Counted from the first letter of the stretch, positions 8,720-18,089 are shown. The stretch: 64,000 bases of DNA from G963422705 sp963422705 (GCA_963422705.1 OY730443.1:248001-312000), one strand, 5' to 3'. The notes: generated from the sequence alone by a model not told the origin. Numbers and translations are program-made.

Positions 8720-9721
8720 CTAATCCCGTCTTCGCTGTTGTCTTGATGATATGAATCCGTATACGCCTAAAGGCAAGCAGTACAGCAGTATGATGATGTG
8801 CAAGCTAAATCCTGTGACAGCCCCTATCTGTTTTGGTGTGCCAAAATGGTAGAGCAAAAAAGTAAACGGGAACTCCGTAGTCCCAAAATTGCCGATAGTC
8901 TGGATAGGCAATAAATTAAACCCGTTTGTAAATGCGAGGGCAAATAATACCTCTACTAAGGGTATATTGACGCCCATCTCGCCAACAAGGTAGCATTGAA
9001 AACCAAATCGAATTGCGAGGCAGATTACGGAATATCCCCAAATCTTCAAAAAACGCGTATTGAATTCAAGCGCTGTCAATTCATAAACAACTTGCTTGAC
9101 TTTATTAAGCGTCCACGCGAGGAATTTTGAAATCCGGCGTGGGAAATGAGAACTAATACGCAATAGCGCATCGGCACCGCGATTCGCCAGCGTCGTACAG
9201 ACATCTGGCGCGATACACATGAGGAGTATTACGAGTATCAACCCCACTCCAATTAACAGCGGCATCAGGTAGAGAAAAGTCCATGGAAGCTGCCCCTTTA
9301 GTTTCGGGCTCAACACTGAGGCAGTCGCAAACATCAAACTCGTCAATAGCACCAAATCAATAACGCTTGCTGCCAGAAGAGATGCGACGCCGCGTGTCGC
9401 ATCTACCTGTTGTCGCCTTTGCATCAGGTAAACATAAGAGATATCGCCGGTGCGCATCGGCAAAAAATTTCCCCAAAAGGTATACAAAGCGAGAATTGGG
9501 AAGAGCTTATACCCCCGGAGCCCTAGCCCAAGTAGCTCACGGAAGCGAAGTGTTTTGCTCCACACAAGAAGGCAATAGCATCCGAACCCTATGAGGAGTC
9601 CCTTTATTGACAAACGGCTGAGAGTCTTCGGTATCTGTTGAACGTCAATCTCTTTTAAAAGAAAATAAGTAATAACAATCGCGATAGCCGTCGGTAAGAT
9701 AATTCTGACAATCCCCTGCAA
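8720..9721 (-). CDS. Lysylphosphatidylglycerol synthase transmembrane-domain protein (UPF0104 / flippase-like)
   Basis: A polytopic membrane protein of 333 residues with about eight helices. It includes the family features SKTLRFRELLG near residue 55, the FWGNFLPMRTGDISYVYLM loop and the late NLLPIQTIGNFGTTEFPF loop. It corresponds to the N-terminal integral domain of MprF/AglD2 without the catalytic aminoacyl-transferase domain, so lipid or glycolipid translocation is more likely than lysinylation. The only upstream start in frame is TTG 9721. GGAGG lies about 21 bp further up, so the start is uncertain. Confidence 0.8.
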   Translation of the reverse strand: MQGIVRIILPTAIAIVITYFLLKEIDVQQIPKTLSRLSIKGLLIGFGCYCLLVWSKTLRFRELLGLGLRGYKLFPILALYTFWGNFLPMRTGDISYVYLMQRRQQVDATRGVASLLAASVIDLVLLTSLMFATASVLSPKLKGQLPWTFLYLMPLLIGVGLILVILLMCIAPDVCTTLANRGADALLRISSHFPRRISKFLAWTLNKVKQVVYELTALEFNTRFLKIWGYSVICLAIRFGFQCYLVGEMGVNIPLVEVLFALAFTNGFNLLPIQTIGNFGTTEFPFTFLLYHFGTPKQIGAVTGFSLHIIILLYCLPLGVYGFISSRQQRRRD

Positions 9722-9983
9722 CCGTTTTTTTTGGATTTTGGGCCTCCGCTCGGTTTAAAGAAAAGTGAGTTTGTATCATGATATAGAAACGAAGTTCTGG
9801 TTGTCAAGTTTTTTGTTCCGGCAGCATCGCTTCCTAAGAACAAAAGAGATAAAAAGGGGTGGTAATAAAAGGGAAGCTGTGGTATGGTATTAAAATCAAC
9901 TTTTTGAAAAATAACTCACACATCTAGCGCGCGGCAGTCAAAAATATTGCAATGCAGACTACGCTATTAGCGAGGAGAGCGAC

Positions 9984-12671
9984 ATGCCCCCTTCAAAACA
10001 GTCAGAACCTTCATTAATAGAACTCTATAAGCAGACTAAAAAAGAGAATAAAGATACCATCTTGCTTTGTCGAGTGGGTGATTTCTATGAAGCCTTTTTC
10101 GAAGACGCCGAATTAATCTCAAAACTCCTTGAAATTACTTTAACAGCAAGAAGTCATAAAAACCAGAAAGAACCGTCACCGCCGATGGCAGGTATACCAC
10201 ACCATGCCCTAGATTCCTACCTTTATAAACTGGTTAAAGCAGGGCACAAAGTGGCAATTCTGGAGCAGATAGAAGAACCGCAGCGCGCCCGTGAGGAGAA
10301 ACGCCTCGTCAAAAGAGATGTTGTTCGGATTGTTACACCCGGTACTGTCACCGACCCGAAAGTGCTTGAGCAAAAAGCCAATAACTATCTCATTTCAATT
10401 TACCAGCGCAAAGATATCTATGGATTTGCCGTGGCAGACCTGTCGACAGGTGAATTTCTAGTAACCGAAGTTCCAGATGCATCAAAACTCTGGGGAGAGA
10501 TACACCGGTTTTCGCCAAAGGAATGCCTTTTCTCGGAAAAGCTTGACGACGACGAGTTAGTGGAGCAGCTAAAAATCGAACTGAAGGCGACGGTTAATTT
10601 TTTACCGGAATGGCGCTTTGAATTAGATACCGCGCGAACCGAGCTACTTCAACATTTCCGAACGGTTTCGTTAGATGGCTTCGGATGTGAGCCACTGCCT
10701 ACCGCGATTTGTGCAGCCGGGGCACTTATCTATTACCTACACGAGACACAAAAGCAAGAAGTAGAGCATATCCTGGGACTCCATACCTATATGCTCTCCG
10801 ATTTTATGGTACTGGATGCTGATACCCAACGTAATCTTGAATTGATAGCAGCCATACGAGACGGTTCATCAAAAGGGACGTTGCTTGAAGTCGTTGACAA
10901 AACGGTGACATCTATGGGTGGCAGAAAAGTCCGTCAGTGTCTTTTACAGCCGTTACTCTCTTCAAAAGAAATTGAAGAACGCCTCAGTGCCGTGCAAGAA
11001 CTCAAAAAGCAGATTCGTCTTCAGGAAGAATTGCGCGATGCCCTTGAACAGATGTACGATATCGAGCGGTTGATTACCCGTATTAGCCTCGGTTCTGTCA
11101 ATGGACGAGACATGCATTCACTCAAGAATTCACTCTGTTTGATACCCCTGATAAAAGAACAACTTAAAAATTGTCAATCAACACTATTATTTTCCCAAAA
11201 TGATGCGCTGAATCCGCTGAGAGAACTCGTGGACTTAATTGAATGCGGCATTCATCCGACACCACCGGTAACAATTCGTGAAGGGGGCGTCATTAACGAT
11301 GGGTACAACGAGGAACTTGATGAACTTCGGAAAATTGTGGGACAAGGAAAGGCATGGATGGAGCAACTCCAAGAATCAGAGCGAAAACGAAGCGGGATTC
11401 CTTCATTGAAAATCGGATTTAACCAGGTATTCGGCTACTACATTGACGTAACTAAGCCGAACTTGCACTTGGTGCCTGAGCACTATATTCGGAAGCAAAC
11501 CTTGCGAAACTCCGAACGTTTCATTACGCCTGAACTGAAAGAAAAGGAGTCTATGGTACTCAATGCCGAGGACAGGATAGAGTCCTTAGAGTATGAACTC
11601 TTCTGTCAAATCCGGGAAGCGGTAGCGAAGTATACCAAAGAGATTCAAAACATCTCGGTTGCTATCGCGATGATTGATGTTATCGCAAATTTTGCCTATA
11701 TCGCCTCTAAATACAACTACATCAAACCGACTGTGAATGACAATGATGAGATTATTATCCGTGATGGACGCCACCCTGTCGTAGAACAACTGTTTACGCA
11801 AGAAGGATTTGTGCCAAATGATACACGGCTAAACTGTAATGATGAACAACTGCATATCATCACCGGGCCAAATATGAGTGGGAAAAGCACCTATTTACGA
11901 CAGACAGCCCTTATTGTTTTGATGGCACAAGTCGGTTGTTTTGTACCAGCATCAGCCGCGAAAATTGGACTAGTAGACAGAATTTTCACCCGCGTGGGGG
12001 CATCGGACAACCTTGTCATGGGGCAGAGCACATTCCTCGTCGAGATGAATGAGACAGCTAACATTCTCAATAATGCGAGTAACAAAAGCCTCGTTATCTT
12101 CGACGAAGTGGGCCGCGGTACAAGCACGTTTGACGGACTCAGCATCGCTTGGGCAGTTTCAGAGTACCTGCTGGATGAAAAGCGCATGGGCGCGAAAACC
12201 CTTTTTGCGACACACTACCACGAACTCGTTGAACTCGCTAGTAAATACAAACGTGCCCAGAATTACAACGTTGCTGTCCATGAGGACGGCGAGAAAGTAA
12301 CGTTCCTCCGCAAAGTCGTCCCCGGCGGCGCGGACCAGAGTTACGGTATCCATGTCGCTCGGTTGGCGGGATTGCCACACACGGTAATATCGCGTGCACA
12401 ACAAGTTTTAGAGGTGCTTGAACAACATAATATTAGTGTTGAAGCCAATGGCATAGCCACAAAAAGCCCAAAAACACATCCCACATTACCGCGCCCGCGC
12501 CGGCGAATCACAAGAAAAACCCTTCAGAGCGATTCAATGCAGATGGCACTTTTCACACCGAAAACGCACCCGATTGTCGAAGAAATACGAAATTTGGAAT
12601 TGACACACGTGACACCTCTTGATGCTGTAAACATCCTCTACGACTTGAAAGCGAAAGCCGAAGATAACTGA
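9984..12671 (+). CDS. mutS: DNA mismatch repair protein MutS
   Basis: 895 residues, a normal MutS1. The mismatch-wedging Phe-x-Glu motif is F34-Y35-E36 (VGDFYEAFF). The connector, lever and clamp domains follow, then the ABC ATPase with Walker A GPNMSGKST at about 628-636 and the signature/Walker B stretch IFDEVGRGTSTFDG. The C-terminal tail ends in HVTPLDAVNILYDLK, the usual MutS C-terminal helix. GAGGAGA precedes ATG 9984. No mutL is in the window. The gene converges on the oxidoreductase downstream. Confidence 0.98.
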   Translation: MPPSKQSEPSLIELYKQTKKENKDTILLCRVGDFYEAFFEDAELISKLLEITLTARSHKNQKEPSPPMAGIPHHALDSYLYKLVKAGHKVAILEQIEEPQRAREEKRLVKRDVVRIVTPGTVTDPKVLEQKANNYLISIYQRKDIYGFAVADLSTGEFLVTEVPDASKLWGEIHRFSPKECLFSEKLDDDELVEQLKIELKATVNFLPEWRFELDTARTELLQHFRTVSLDGFGCEPLPTAICAAGALIYYLHETQKQEVEHILGLHTYMLSDFMVLDADTQRNLELIAAIRDGSSKGTLLEVVDKTVTSMGGRKVRQCLLQPLLSSKEIEERLSAVQELKKQIRLQEELRDALEQMYDIERLITRISLGSVNGRDMHSLKNSLCLIPLIKEQLKNCQSTLLFSQNDALNPLRELVDLIECGIHPTPPVTIREGGVINDGYNEELDELRKIVGQGKAWMEQLQESERKRSGIPSLKIGFNQVFGYYIDVTKPNLHLVPEHYIRKQTLRNSERFITPELKEKESMVLNAEDRIESLEYELFCQIREAVAKYTKEIQNISVAIAMIDVIANFAYIASKYNYIKPTVNDNDEIIIRDGRHPVVEQLFTQEGFVPNDTRLNCNDEQLHIITGPNMSGKSTYLRQTALIVLMAQVGCFVPASAAKIGLVDRIFTRVGASDNLVMGQSTFLVEMNETANILNNASNKSLVIFDEVGRGTSTFDGLSIAWAVSEYLLDEKRMGAKTLFATHYHELVELASKYKRAQNYNVAVHEDGEKVTFLRKVVPGGADQSYGIHVARLAGLPHTVISRAQQVLEVLEQHNISVEANGIATKSPKTHPTLPRPRRRITRKTLQSDSMQMALFTPKTHPIVEEIRNLELTHVTPLDAVNILYDLKAKAEDN

Positions 12672-12741
12672 GCCAACACAATTTCAGATTAAATCCGTTT
12701 TATCGCCTGAGCAATCTTCTACAGAAAAATTGGAAAAATGC

Positions 12742-13710
12742 CTATAAATTAATTGCCTTCCCCGTTCTCGCGCATTCGTAAATCGCCATGTTGAGGGCGA
12801 CAGAACGTTTCCCTTCATAGCCGTCTACCGCAGGGGAAGCACCATCATTGATGACGCGGAGCGCATCCTCAATGACGTTATTCGGATAAGGTGCAAGTGT
12901 AATGTCCGGTTCATCGTCATCAGCGAACTGCCACATCTCCGGGCCGAGCCCAACAATACCTTTTTCGCCATGGATGTGAATCATCGAGACACTGCTGCCG
13001 GGAAACGTTGTGGTTGTAAGCACATGCCCGAGCGCACCACTCTCAAATTCAAGGATGGCGGACGTCATATCTTCCGTTTCGCAATTTTCGTGTCCATAAA
13101 CGCCGAAGTGGGCGCCGATAATACGTTTGACCGGGCCCATGAACCAAAGCATTAAATCAATGTAATGTACGCCCTGGTTCATAATCGAGCCACCGCCGTC
13201 AAGCTTCCAAGTGCCATGCCAGCCGACGTAATAACTGTCCGGCCGCTTCCATTTCATACGTAGTTCACACAGCATGGGACTGCCGATAGCTCCTGTCTGA
13301 ATCGCGGTTTGGATACGACGATTGTGCTGCCCGTAACGTTCACCAAAGTCAACAAGCAACTTGACATCGTTGTCTTCACAAGTTTTAATGAGCGCATCGC
13401 AATTTTCGACACTAACATCCATCGGCTTTGTCGTAATAACGTGTTTGCCACGGGCCGCCGCTTCCTCGCCAAACTTGCCATGGAGGCCACTTGGCGTCAT
13501 AATCATTGCTACGTCAATATCGTCCCGAGCAAGCATTTCAAGCGCGTCGACGTGGCTTTCACAACCGAAACGTTCTTCTGCCGCCTTGCAACGTTCCTCA
13601 ACCAGGTCCGCAACCGCAGTCAGCTCCGCGCCGGGAGTCTGGTGAATCATGCCAGAACGGTTCATGCCCATACCTAAACCGATAACACCAAATCGTAGAG
13701 TTTTAGCCAT
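12742..13710 (-). CDS. Gfo/Idh/MocA family oxidoreductase
   Basis: An NAD(P)-dependent sugar or inositol dehydrogenase-like protein of 322 residues. The N-terminal Rossmann fold has GVIGLGMGMNRSG (residues 8-20), and the conserved Lys-Pro is in VITTKPMDV near 97. The C-terminal alpha/beta domain has the catalytic-region histidine in MNQGVHYIDLMLWFMG. AAGGAG precedes ATG 13710. It is monocistronic and convergent with mutS. Such proteins are greatly expanded in Poribacteria; the substrate is unknown. Confidence 0.9.
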   Translation of the reverse strand: MAKTLRFGVIGLGMGMNRSGMIHQTPGAELTAVADLVEERCKAAEERFGCESHVDALEMLARDDIDVAMIMTPSGLHGKFGEEAAARGKHVITTKPMDVSVENCDALIKTCEDNDVKLLVDFGERYGQHNRRIQTAIQTGAIGSPMLCELRMKWKRPDSYYVGWHGTWKLDGGGSIMNQGVHYIDLMLWFMGPVKRIIGAHFGVYGHENCETEDMTSAILEFESGALGHVLTTTTFPGSSVSMIHIHGEKGIVGLGPEMWQFADDDEPDITLAPYPNNVIEDALRVINDGASPAVDGYEGKRSVALNMAIYECARTGKAINL

Positions 13711-14034
13711 AAGAGAATCTCCTTATGCACAAATGGATAGTTCATTGTAGAAAAAAGGCGTTCATATTTTGTAAAATCTGACGATGGGACTGGAAACAGG
13801 ACGCCTAAGGGGCCATGATAGCTGGGATAATCAAAACCTTAGAATCCTTATTTCCGCCCTATACAAAAATGTCTGGTTACGTTTATTATAGCATCTCTAG
13901 CTACGAAAAGAAAGGCAAAAACCGCTTTGACGAGATGAGCACACCAAAGATGTTTTATCAAATTCTTCGGTGTCAAAACCCCCTTGCTTTAGCTGGGGGA
14001 TGTAGACACCGTCTATAGTTGCGTCGAAAATAAC

Positions 14035-14064
14035 TTAGACTTTCGCCTAATAATATGGTATACT
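14035..14064 (+). promoter_or_regulatory. E1 internal promoter for the tnpB leader
   Basis: TTAGAC (14035-14040) and TATACT (14059-14064) with an 18 bp spacer. The leader sequence TATCAAGT begins 6 bp after the -10 box, so it would form the 5' end of the transcript. The same arrangement recurs in E2. Confidence 0.6.
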
Positions 14065-14069
14065 AATCG

Positions 14070-14161
14070 TATCAAGTAGGCAGACATGTCAAGCGTAGTC
14101 GCAAGGCTACGTGTCTGCCTACCCACTTGATAAGGGTTAAAAACTTGATACTTGATATCCC
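14070..14161 (+). ncRNA. Structured tnpB leader RNA (E1)
   Basis: A 92-nt untranslated leader with nested stems. GGCAGACA pairs with TGTCTGCC, and inside it CGTAG pairs with CTACG. The outermost 5' TATCAAGT can pair with any of three downstream ACTTGATA copies, the last two ending 4 nt before the start codon. The equivalent leaders of E2 and E3 are 94 and 93 nt. E3 keeps the fold with different bases. No obvious Shine-Dalgarno lies between the last pairing strand and ATG, so this may regulate translation. A DNA-level role as a transposase target remains possible. Confidence 0.6.
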
Positions 14162-15373
14162 ATGAGAAACACGAAACATAAACTTTTTTACGATAACTCT
14201 CTGAAGCGTCTGCATGACGAGTGTAATATCTGCGGTGTTGTGCGAAACCACTTCATTGCATTGTGTATGCGATATTACCGCAGATATGGTAAGGGACTTT
14301 CGTATTCCAAGATGTCTGCACATTTGACGACACTCAAGAAACTTGAGAAATACAAGCATTGGAATATCCCTTACTCGTGGGCGTTACAAAATGTTTTGAA
14401 ACGGTTATCACAATCTTTCAGAGAAATGAAAACACTCGGCAGAGGACATCCGCAATTCAAGTCGTGTAAGAAACACAAAGGTATGAGCTTTCGCGGTGAA
14501 CAGGTAAAGATTGAATCTCTTTTGCCGAAGCAGAAAAACGAAAGAAATCACCCGACGTATCGTATTCGTCTCAACGGACATTGGTATCGTTTTGCCTTAC
14601 ACAGAACCATAGAAGGCAAAATCAAACAGGTTCAAGTAACAAGAGACTCTCTCGGAGATATGTATCTTACACTCACTGAAGACTATAGCGAAGTCACCCC
14701 CGAACCCAAGACAGGTAAAGCTGAAGGGTTCGATATGGGTATCAAAGACTTCCTGACTGGCAGTGATGGACACAGATATACTGCTCCTATGTTCTACAAA
14801 CAGAACGCTGATAAGTTAGCGAACGCACAAAAAGCGCATTCCCGTAAAGTCAAAGGTTCTCATAACAGGGAGCGTGAACGTAAGAAAGTCGCTCGTATTC
14901 ATAAAAAGACTGAAAATCAGAGAACCGACTACCATTGGAAACTTGCGATAGAACTGTGTCAAAAGTTTGATATTCTGTTCTTTGAAGACCTTAATCTTGA
15001 CGGAATGAAACGGCTTTGGGGTAAACAGGTTTCCGATGTTGGCTTTGGTGAGTTCATGCAGAAACTTAAACACCAGAGCAAAAAGCGGATACGCGCTGTG
15101 TTGAAGATTAGTCGGTGTTCTCCGACAAGTAAAAGCTGTTCTGTTTGTAATCATAAAAAGGATAATCTCACGTTAGCAGAGCGTGAATGGACGTGTCCAA
15201 AGTGTAAGACGCACTTGGATAGAGACCAAAACGCTGCGATGAACATTCTCAAGGAAGGGATAGCTTCCTTTGGTTTAGGAGCCGTAAGACCGACTGTTTT
15301 GCTTGGCAAAATCGTTGGCTACTCCGTTGAAGCAACCAGTCCGCGAAACGGCGGTTTCGCGCTACGCTTCTGA
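14162..15373 (+). CDS. tnpB: TnpB, RNA-guided nuclease of an IS605-type element
   Basis: 403 residues. RuvC-I Asp is D191 (GFDMGIKDF), RuvC-II Glu is E275 (FFEDLNLDGM), and the RuvC-III Asp lies in HLDRDQNAAMNIL (353/355). A four-Cys zinc ribbon (C326, C329, C345, C348) interrupts the last part, so the nuclease core looks complete. TnpB cuts DNA next to a short TAM under guidance of an omega-RNA made from the element's 3' end. The last residues (PRNGGFALRF) are encoded by a copy of palindrome A and differ from the E2 copy, so the C-terminus has been replaced, but outside the catalytic core. Of the four nuclease genes here, this is the only one that can still be read through. Confidence 0.9.
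   Translation: MRNTKHKLFYDNSLKRLHDECNICGVVRNHFIALCMRYYRRYGKGLSYSKMSAHLTTLKKLEKYKHWNIPYSWALQNVLKRLSQSFREMKTLGRGHPQFKSCKKHKGMSFRGEQVKIESLLPKQKNERNHPTYRIRLNGHWYRFALHRTIEGKIKQVQVTRDSLGDMYLTLTEDYSEVTPEPKTGKAEGFDMGIKDFLTGSDGHRYTAPMFYKQNADKLANAQKAHSRKVKGSHNRERERKKVARIHKKTENQRTDYHWKLAIELCQKFDILFFEDLNLDGMKRLWGKQVSDVGFGEFMQKLKHQSKKRIRAVLKISRCSPTSKSCSVCNHKKDNLTLAEREWTCPKCKTHLDRDQNAAMNILKEGIASFGLGAVRPTVLLGKIVGYSVEATSPRNGGFALRF
15341..15368 (-). repeat. Palindrome A, copy 1 (28 nt, inside tnpB of E1)
   Basis: The minus-strand copy reads AGCGTAGCGCGAAACC then GCCGTTTCGCGG: a GTAG tetranucleotide followed by a hairpin with GAAAC/GTTTC arms. It supplies the last codons and the stop of this tnpB. Confidence 0.75.
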
Positions 15374-15384
15374 AATCCACAAAC

Positions 15385-15437
15385 GCTTTCGCATCACTTT
15401 GCGGAAGCCCCCATGCTTTAGCTGGGGGTCTATCACC
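15385..15437 (+). ncRNA. Right-end hairpins of E1, probable 3' end of its omega-RNA
   Basis: Two adjacent stems lie after the tnpB stop: GCTTTCGCA/TGCGGAAGC (15385-15408) and CCCCC/GGGGG (15408-15428). In TnpB systems the guide is the sequence just beyond the right end. Here the first 20 flanking bases (15438-15457) include the ATG of the CRTAC1 gene. The 5' boundary of the RNA, which would overlap the tnpB 3' end, cannot be placed by eye. Confidence 0.45.
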
Positions 15438-15454
15438 GCCTACTACGACGAAAA

Positions 15455-17125
15455 ATGAAATACAAAAAATTAACGTTGTTCACAATTCTTTCTCTCATGC
15501 CGCTGTTTTTCTTTCAAGCGGTAGCACAGAAGCATGTTATCCTAGAAGAAAAACCGGATAGCTTTGAATTTCAGCATACAAATGGAGCGAATGGTGAAAA
15601 GCATTTCATTGAACCGCTCGGAAGCGGTGTCGCACTCTTTGATTTCGACAACGACGCGGATTTGGATATCTATTTTGTCAACGGAACTGACTTGAACCCA
15701 AACGAAAAACGGAAAACGCCCGGTTTACCCGCAAATGTGCTGTACCGAAACGATAGTGAAATGGGAGCACACATGTCACAAACGCGTCTTGAACTGACTG
15801 ATGTCACACAGAAAGCTTTTGTTGGGGATACTGGATACGGATTCGGGTGCTGCGTGGGCGATTACAACAACGACGGTTTTACGGACATTTATGTGACAAA
15901 CTACGGTGAGAATGTGCTCTATCGAAATAACGGTAATGACACGTTTACGGATGTAACGGCACAGGCAGGTGTTGGCGGAAACGGGAAGCTTAGCACAGGA
16001 TGTGCTTTTGTTGATTATGATGCTGATGGATTTTTGGAACTATACGTCGTCAACTATGTTGAATTTACGGTTGAAGAAAATCCAGAATGTAGTCGACAAG
16101 GCATCCGTACATATTGCACACCTGAGGCGCTTCCAAGCTCGGCGGATATCCTCTATCGGAATAATGGCGATGGAACGTTCACGGATTTTACTGAAAACGC
16201 GGGCATTGCTCTGTCACCAGGAAAAGGGTTAGGAGTGGTTTGTGGAGATATTAATAACGATGGGGCAGTTGATATCTTCGTCGCCAACGATACGACACCG
16301 AATTTTCTCTATTGGAATAACGGCGATGGCACCTTCACCGAAGATGCCCTTTTCGCGGGTGTCGCACTCAGCGAGGAAGGACGCGCCTACAGCGGGATGG
16401 GGACAACTCTCGGTGATTTTGACAATGACGGGAATCTAGATATTGTTATCACTAATTTTCAAGAGCAGACGAACAGTCTTTATCACAATACGCAAGACGG
16501 ATTTTTCACAGAGGTGAGTTTTGACAAAGGCATCGGCGAGAAAAGCCTACCCTATTTGGCATGGGGTGTCGAATTTGTCGATTTTGACAACGATGGGTGG
16601 GTAGAGCTCTTTATTGCTAATGGACATCTTGACGACAACGTTGCGAAATTCGACCCGGTTGGTACCTACGCCCAGCCTAATCAACTGTTTTTGAACAGCC
16701 GGGGGCTCAATTTCCAGACTATCGAAATAGTCGAACAGAATGTTTATAGCAGTCGAGGGGCGGCTTTCGGGGATATTGATAACGATGGAGACATTGATGT
16801 CGTCGTCTCAAATCTGAACAAGATACCAACGTTGTTACGGAACGTCAGAGGCAATATGCAGCGCTGGCTGCAAGTTCAATTAGTCGGGAACCATTGCAAC
16901 CGAAGCGCAATTGGCGCGCGAGTAACGGTTAGGAATGGCGAATTGACACAAATTCGAGAAGTCAAAAGCGGTTCAGGGTATCTGAGTCAGAACGATTTGC
17001 GGGTGCATTTTGGAGTGGGCGACGCTAAACAGATTGATACTGTAACGGTGAGATGGCCCTGTGGACAAATTGAAACTTTGCACGATGTTCAAACGAATCA
17101 GCGCCTTATTGTAGAGGAAAACTGA
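15455..17125 (+). CDS. CRTAC1-like FG-GAP/VCBS repeat protein with ASPIC/UnbV domain
   Basis: A secreted protein of 556 residues with a signal peptide (about 1-24, ending at VAQ). At least seven calcium-binding repeats of the form DxDxDGxxD are visible, such as DFDNDADLDIYF, DYNNDGFTDIYV, DINNDGAVDIFV and DIDNDGDIDVVV, predicting an integrin-like beta-propeller. Residues from about 470 form an ASPIC/UnbV domain ending in VTVRWPCGQIETL. Such proteins are typical cell-surface or extracellular proteins in Planctomycetes and Poribacteria. No Shine-Dalgarno is visible because E1 ends 17 bp upstream, so expression may have been altered by the insertion. Confidence 0.9.
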   Translation: MKYKKLTLFTILSLMPLFFFQAVAQKHVILEEKPDSFEFQHTNGANGEKHFIEPLGSGVALFDFDNDADLDIYFVNGTDLNPNEKRKTPGLPANVLYRNDSEMGAHMSQTRLELTDVTQKAFVGDTGYGFGCCVGDYNNDGFTDIYVTNYGENVLYRNNGNDTFTDVTAQAGVGGNGKLSTGCAFVDYDADGFLELYVVNYVEFTVEENPECSRQGIRTYCTPEALPSSADILYRNNGDGTFTDFTENAGIALSPGKGLGVVCGDINNDGAVDIFVANDTTPNFLYWNNGDGTFTEDALFAGVALSEEGRAYSGMGTTLGDFDNDGNLDIVITNFQEQTNSLYHNTQDGFFTEVSFDKGIGEKSLPYLAWGVEFVDFDNDGWVELFIANGHLDDNVAKFDPVGTYAQPNQLFLNSRGLNFQTIEIVEQNVYSSRGAAFGDIDNDGDIDVVVSNLNKIPTLLRNVRGNMQRWLQVQLVGNHCNRSAIGARVTVRNGELTQIREVKSGSGYLSQNDLRVHFGVGDAKQIDTVTVRWPCGQIETLHDVQTNQRLIVEEN

Positions 17126-17208
17126 TTGACATAATTGTGTCTACAGTCCATTTTTGGGATGTACAGTCATCCGCCTACCGTATAGAAAGAGTCGGACATG
17201 ATTTCCTC

Positions 17209-17910
17209 TTACACAATTGGGCTCAATTTTTTTTCTCTGAACACGGAAAAATAAGCGCACCCCGGTTGTAAATTACAGACGTGACATTTAGGGGTTTTCT
17301 GGCATACTCTTGCACCATGCTGAACGATGAGCGTGTGGTATTCGTTAAATACACCGGCATCATGCGGAAGATTCTCCATAAAAAAATCACGGAGTTTCGC
17401 GTAGTGAAAATTGCCATCAACCCACCCCAATCGCGAAAGAAGCCTATAGGTATAAGTATCAACGACGAAACTCGGTTTTTTAGCGGCGTAAAGAATAATG
17501 GAATCGGCTGTCTCCGGCCCAATACCGTAGATGGACAACAATTCCTCACGCAATGCCGGAACCGGTTTTTCAAACATGATGTGCATAGGACGTTCGGTGA
17601 TATGCTCTATAAACGCGCGAACCTTTTTCGCTTTTGCGCGGTAATACCGTGAAGGACGTAAGAGTTTCTCTAATTCTGATTGTCCGATAGCGAGGAGCCG
17701 CTGTGGTGTAAAAGCGTCAGCCGCTTTGAGGTTGTCGAAAGTTTTGACTACGTTTCGCCACGCCGTAGCTTGCGTTAATATCGCACCGAGGCAGATTTCA
17801 AACGGTGTATCGGCGGGCCACCACGTTTGTATACCGTATTGCTCCCGGAGTTGGTGATAGAGGGTGAGAACCGTTTCATTATGAGGTTCTTCACAAATAA
17901 TTTGCATCAT
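17209..17910 (-). CDS. Endonuclease III-like HhH-GPD DNA repair protein
   Basis: A base-excision repair glycosylase-like protein. The helix-hairpin-helix is LLSIYGIGPETADSIILY, followed by the catalytic-position Asp in FVVDTYTYRLL. A four-Cys iron-sulfur loop closes the protein (CQKTPKCHVCNLQPGC, spacing C-x6-C-x2-C-x5-C). The Lys of classical bifunctional Nth (GVGRKTA) is absent (GPETAD), as in the Mig/HP0602-type subgroup, so a monofunctional glycosylase is likely. ATG 17910 (MMQIICEE) fits the family start; ATG 17949 would add 13 residues. Confidence 0.85.
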   Translation of the reverse strand: MMQIICEEPHNETVLTLYHQLREQYGIQTWWPADTPFEICLGAILTQATAWRNVVKTFDNLKAADAFTPQRLLAIGQSELEKLLRPSRYYRAKAKKVRAFIEHITERPMHIMFEKPVPALREELLSIYGIGPETADSIILYAAKKPSFVVDTYTYRLLSRLGWVDGNFHYAKLRDFFMENLPHDAGVFNEYHTLIVQHGARVCQKTPKCHVCNLQPGCAYFSVFREKKLSPIV

Positions 17911-18037
17911 AAGTCTAAATCCATTTTTAAGCGGGTGGACTCGCGACATCTGACTACGGCACCGCCTCGGCAGTTATGTTCAGCGCACACAAGGCTGGCA
18001 AGCAGATGCAGGTTTATGCTGGTGAGACACGTCCGCC

Positions 18038-18053
18038 GGGGATGTAGACACCG
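18038..18053 (+). mobile_element. Relic of an E1-type left end
   Basis: GGGGATGTAGACACCG matches exactly the sequence just inside the left-end hairpin of E1 and E2 (13996-14011 in E1), followed by a weaker match. No right end or tnpB follows. The rest of the gap 17950-18266 holds only the promoter listed next. Confidence 0.45.
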
Positions 18054-18089
18054 CGCTATTGAATGAGACGAAACCTTTGGAAAAGAGAT

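Larger units (their letters stand above)
13953..15437 (+). mobile_element. IS200/IS605-type element E1 (tnpB only)
   Basis: Boundaries come from alignment to element E2: shared sequence starts at TTTTATCAAATTCTTCGG and ends at TCTATCACC, after which the copies diverge. Each end has a CCCCC-loop-GGGGG hairpin (13979-13999 and 15408-15428) with CTTTAGCT in the loop, as expected for ends recognised as single-stranded hairpins by a TnpA tyrosine transposase. No tnpA is present, so movement would need one in trans. The right end stops 17 bp before the start codon of the CRTAC1-family gene. No target-site duplication is expected for this family. Confidence 0.88.

Noticed and set aside
13815..14018. 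Plus-strand frame of 67 codons upstream of E1
   Set aside because: It runs into the element's left end and has no homology or ribosome site.
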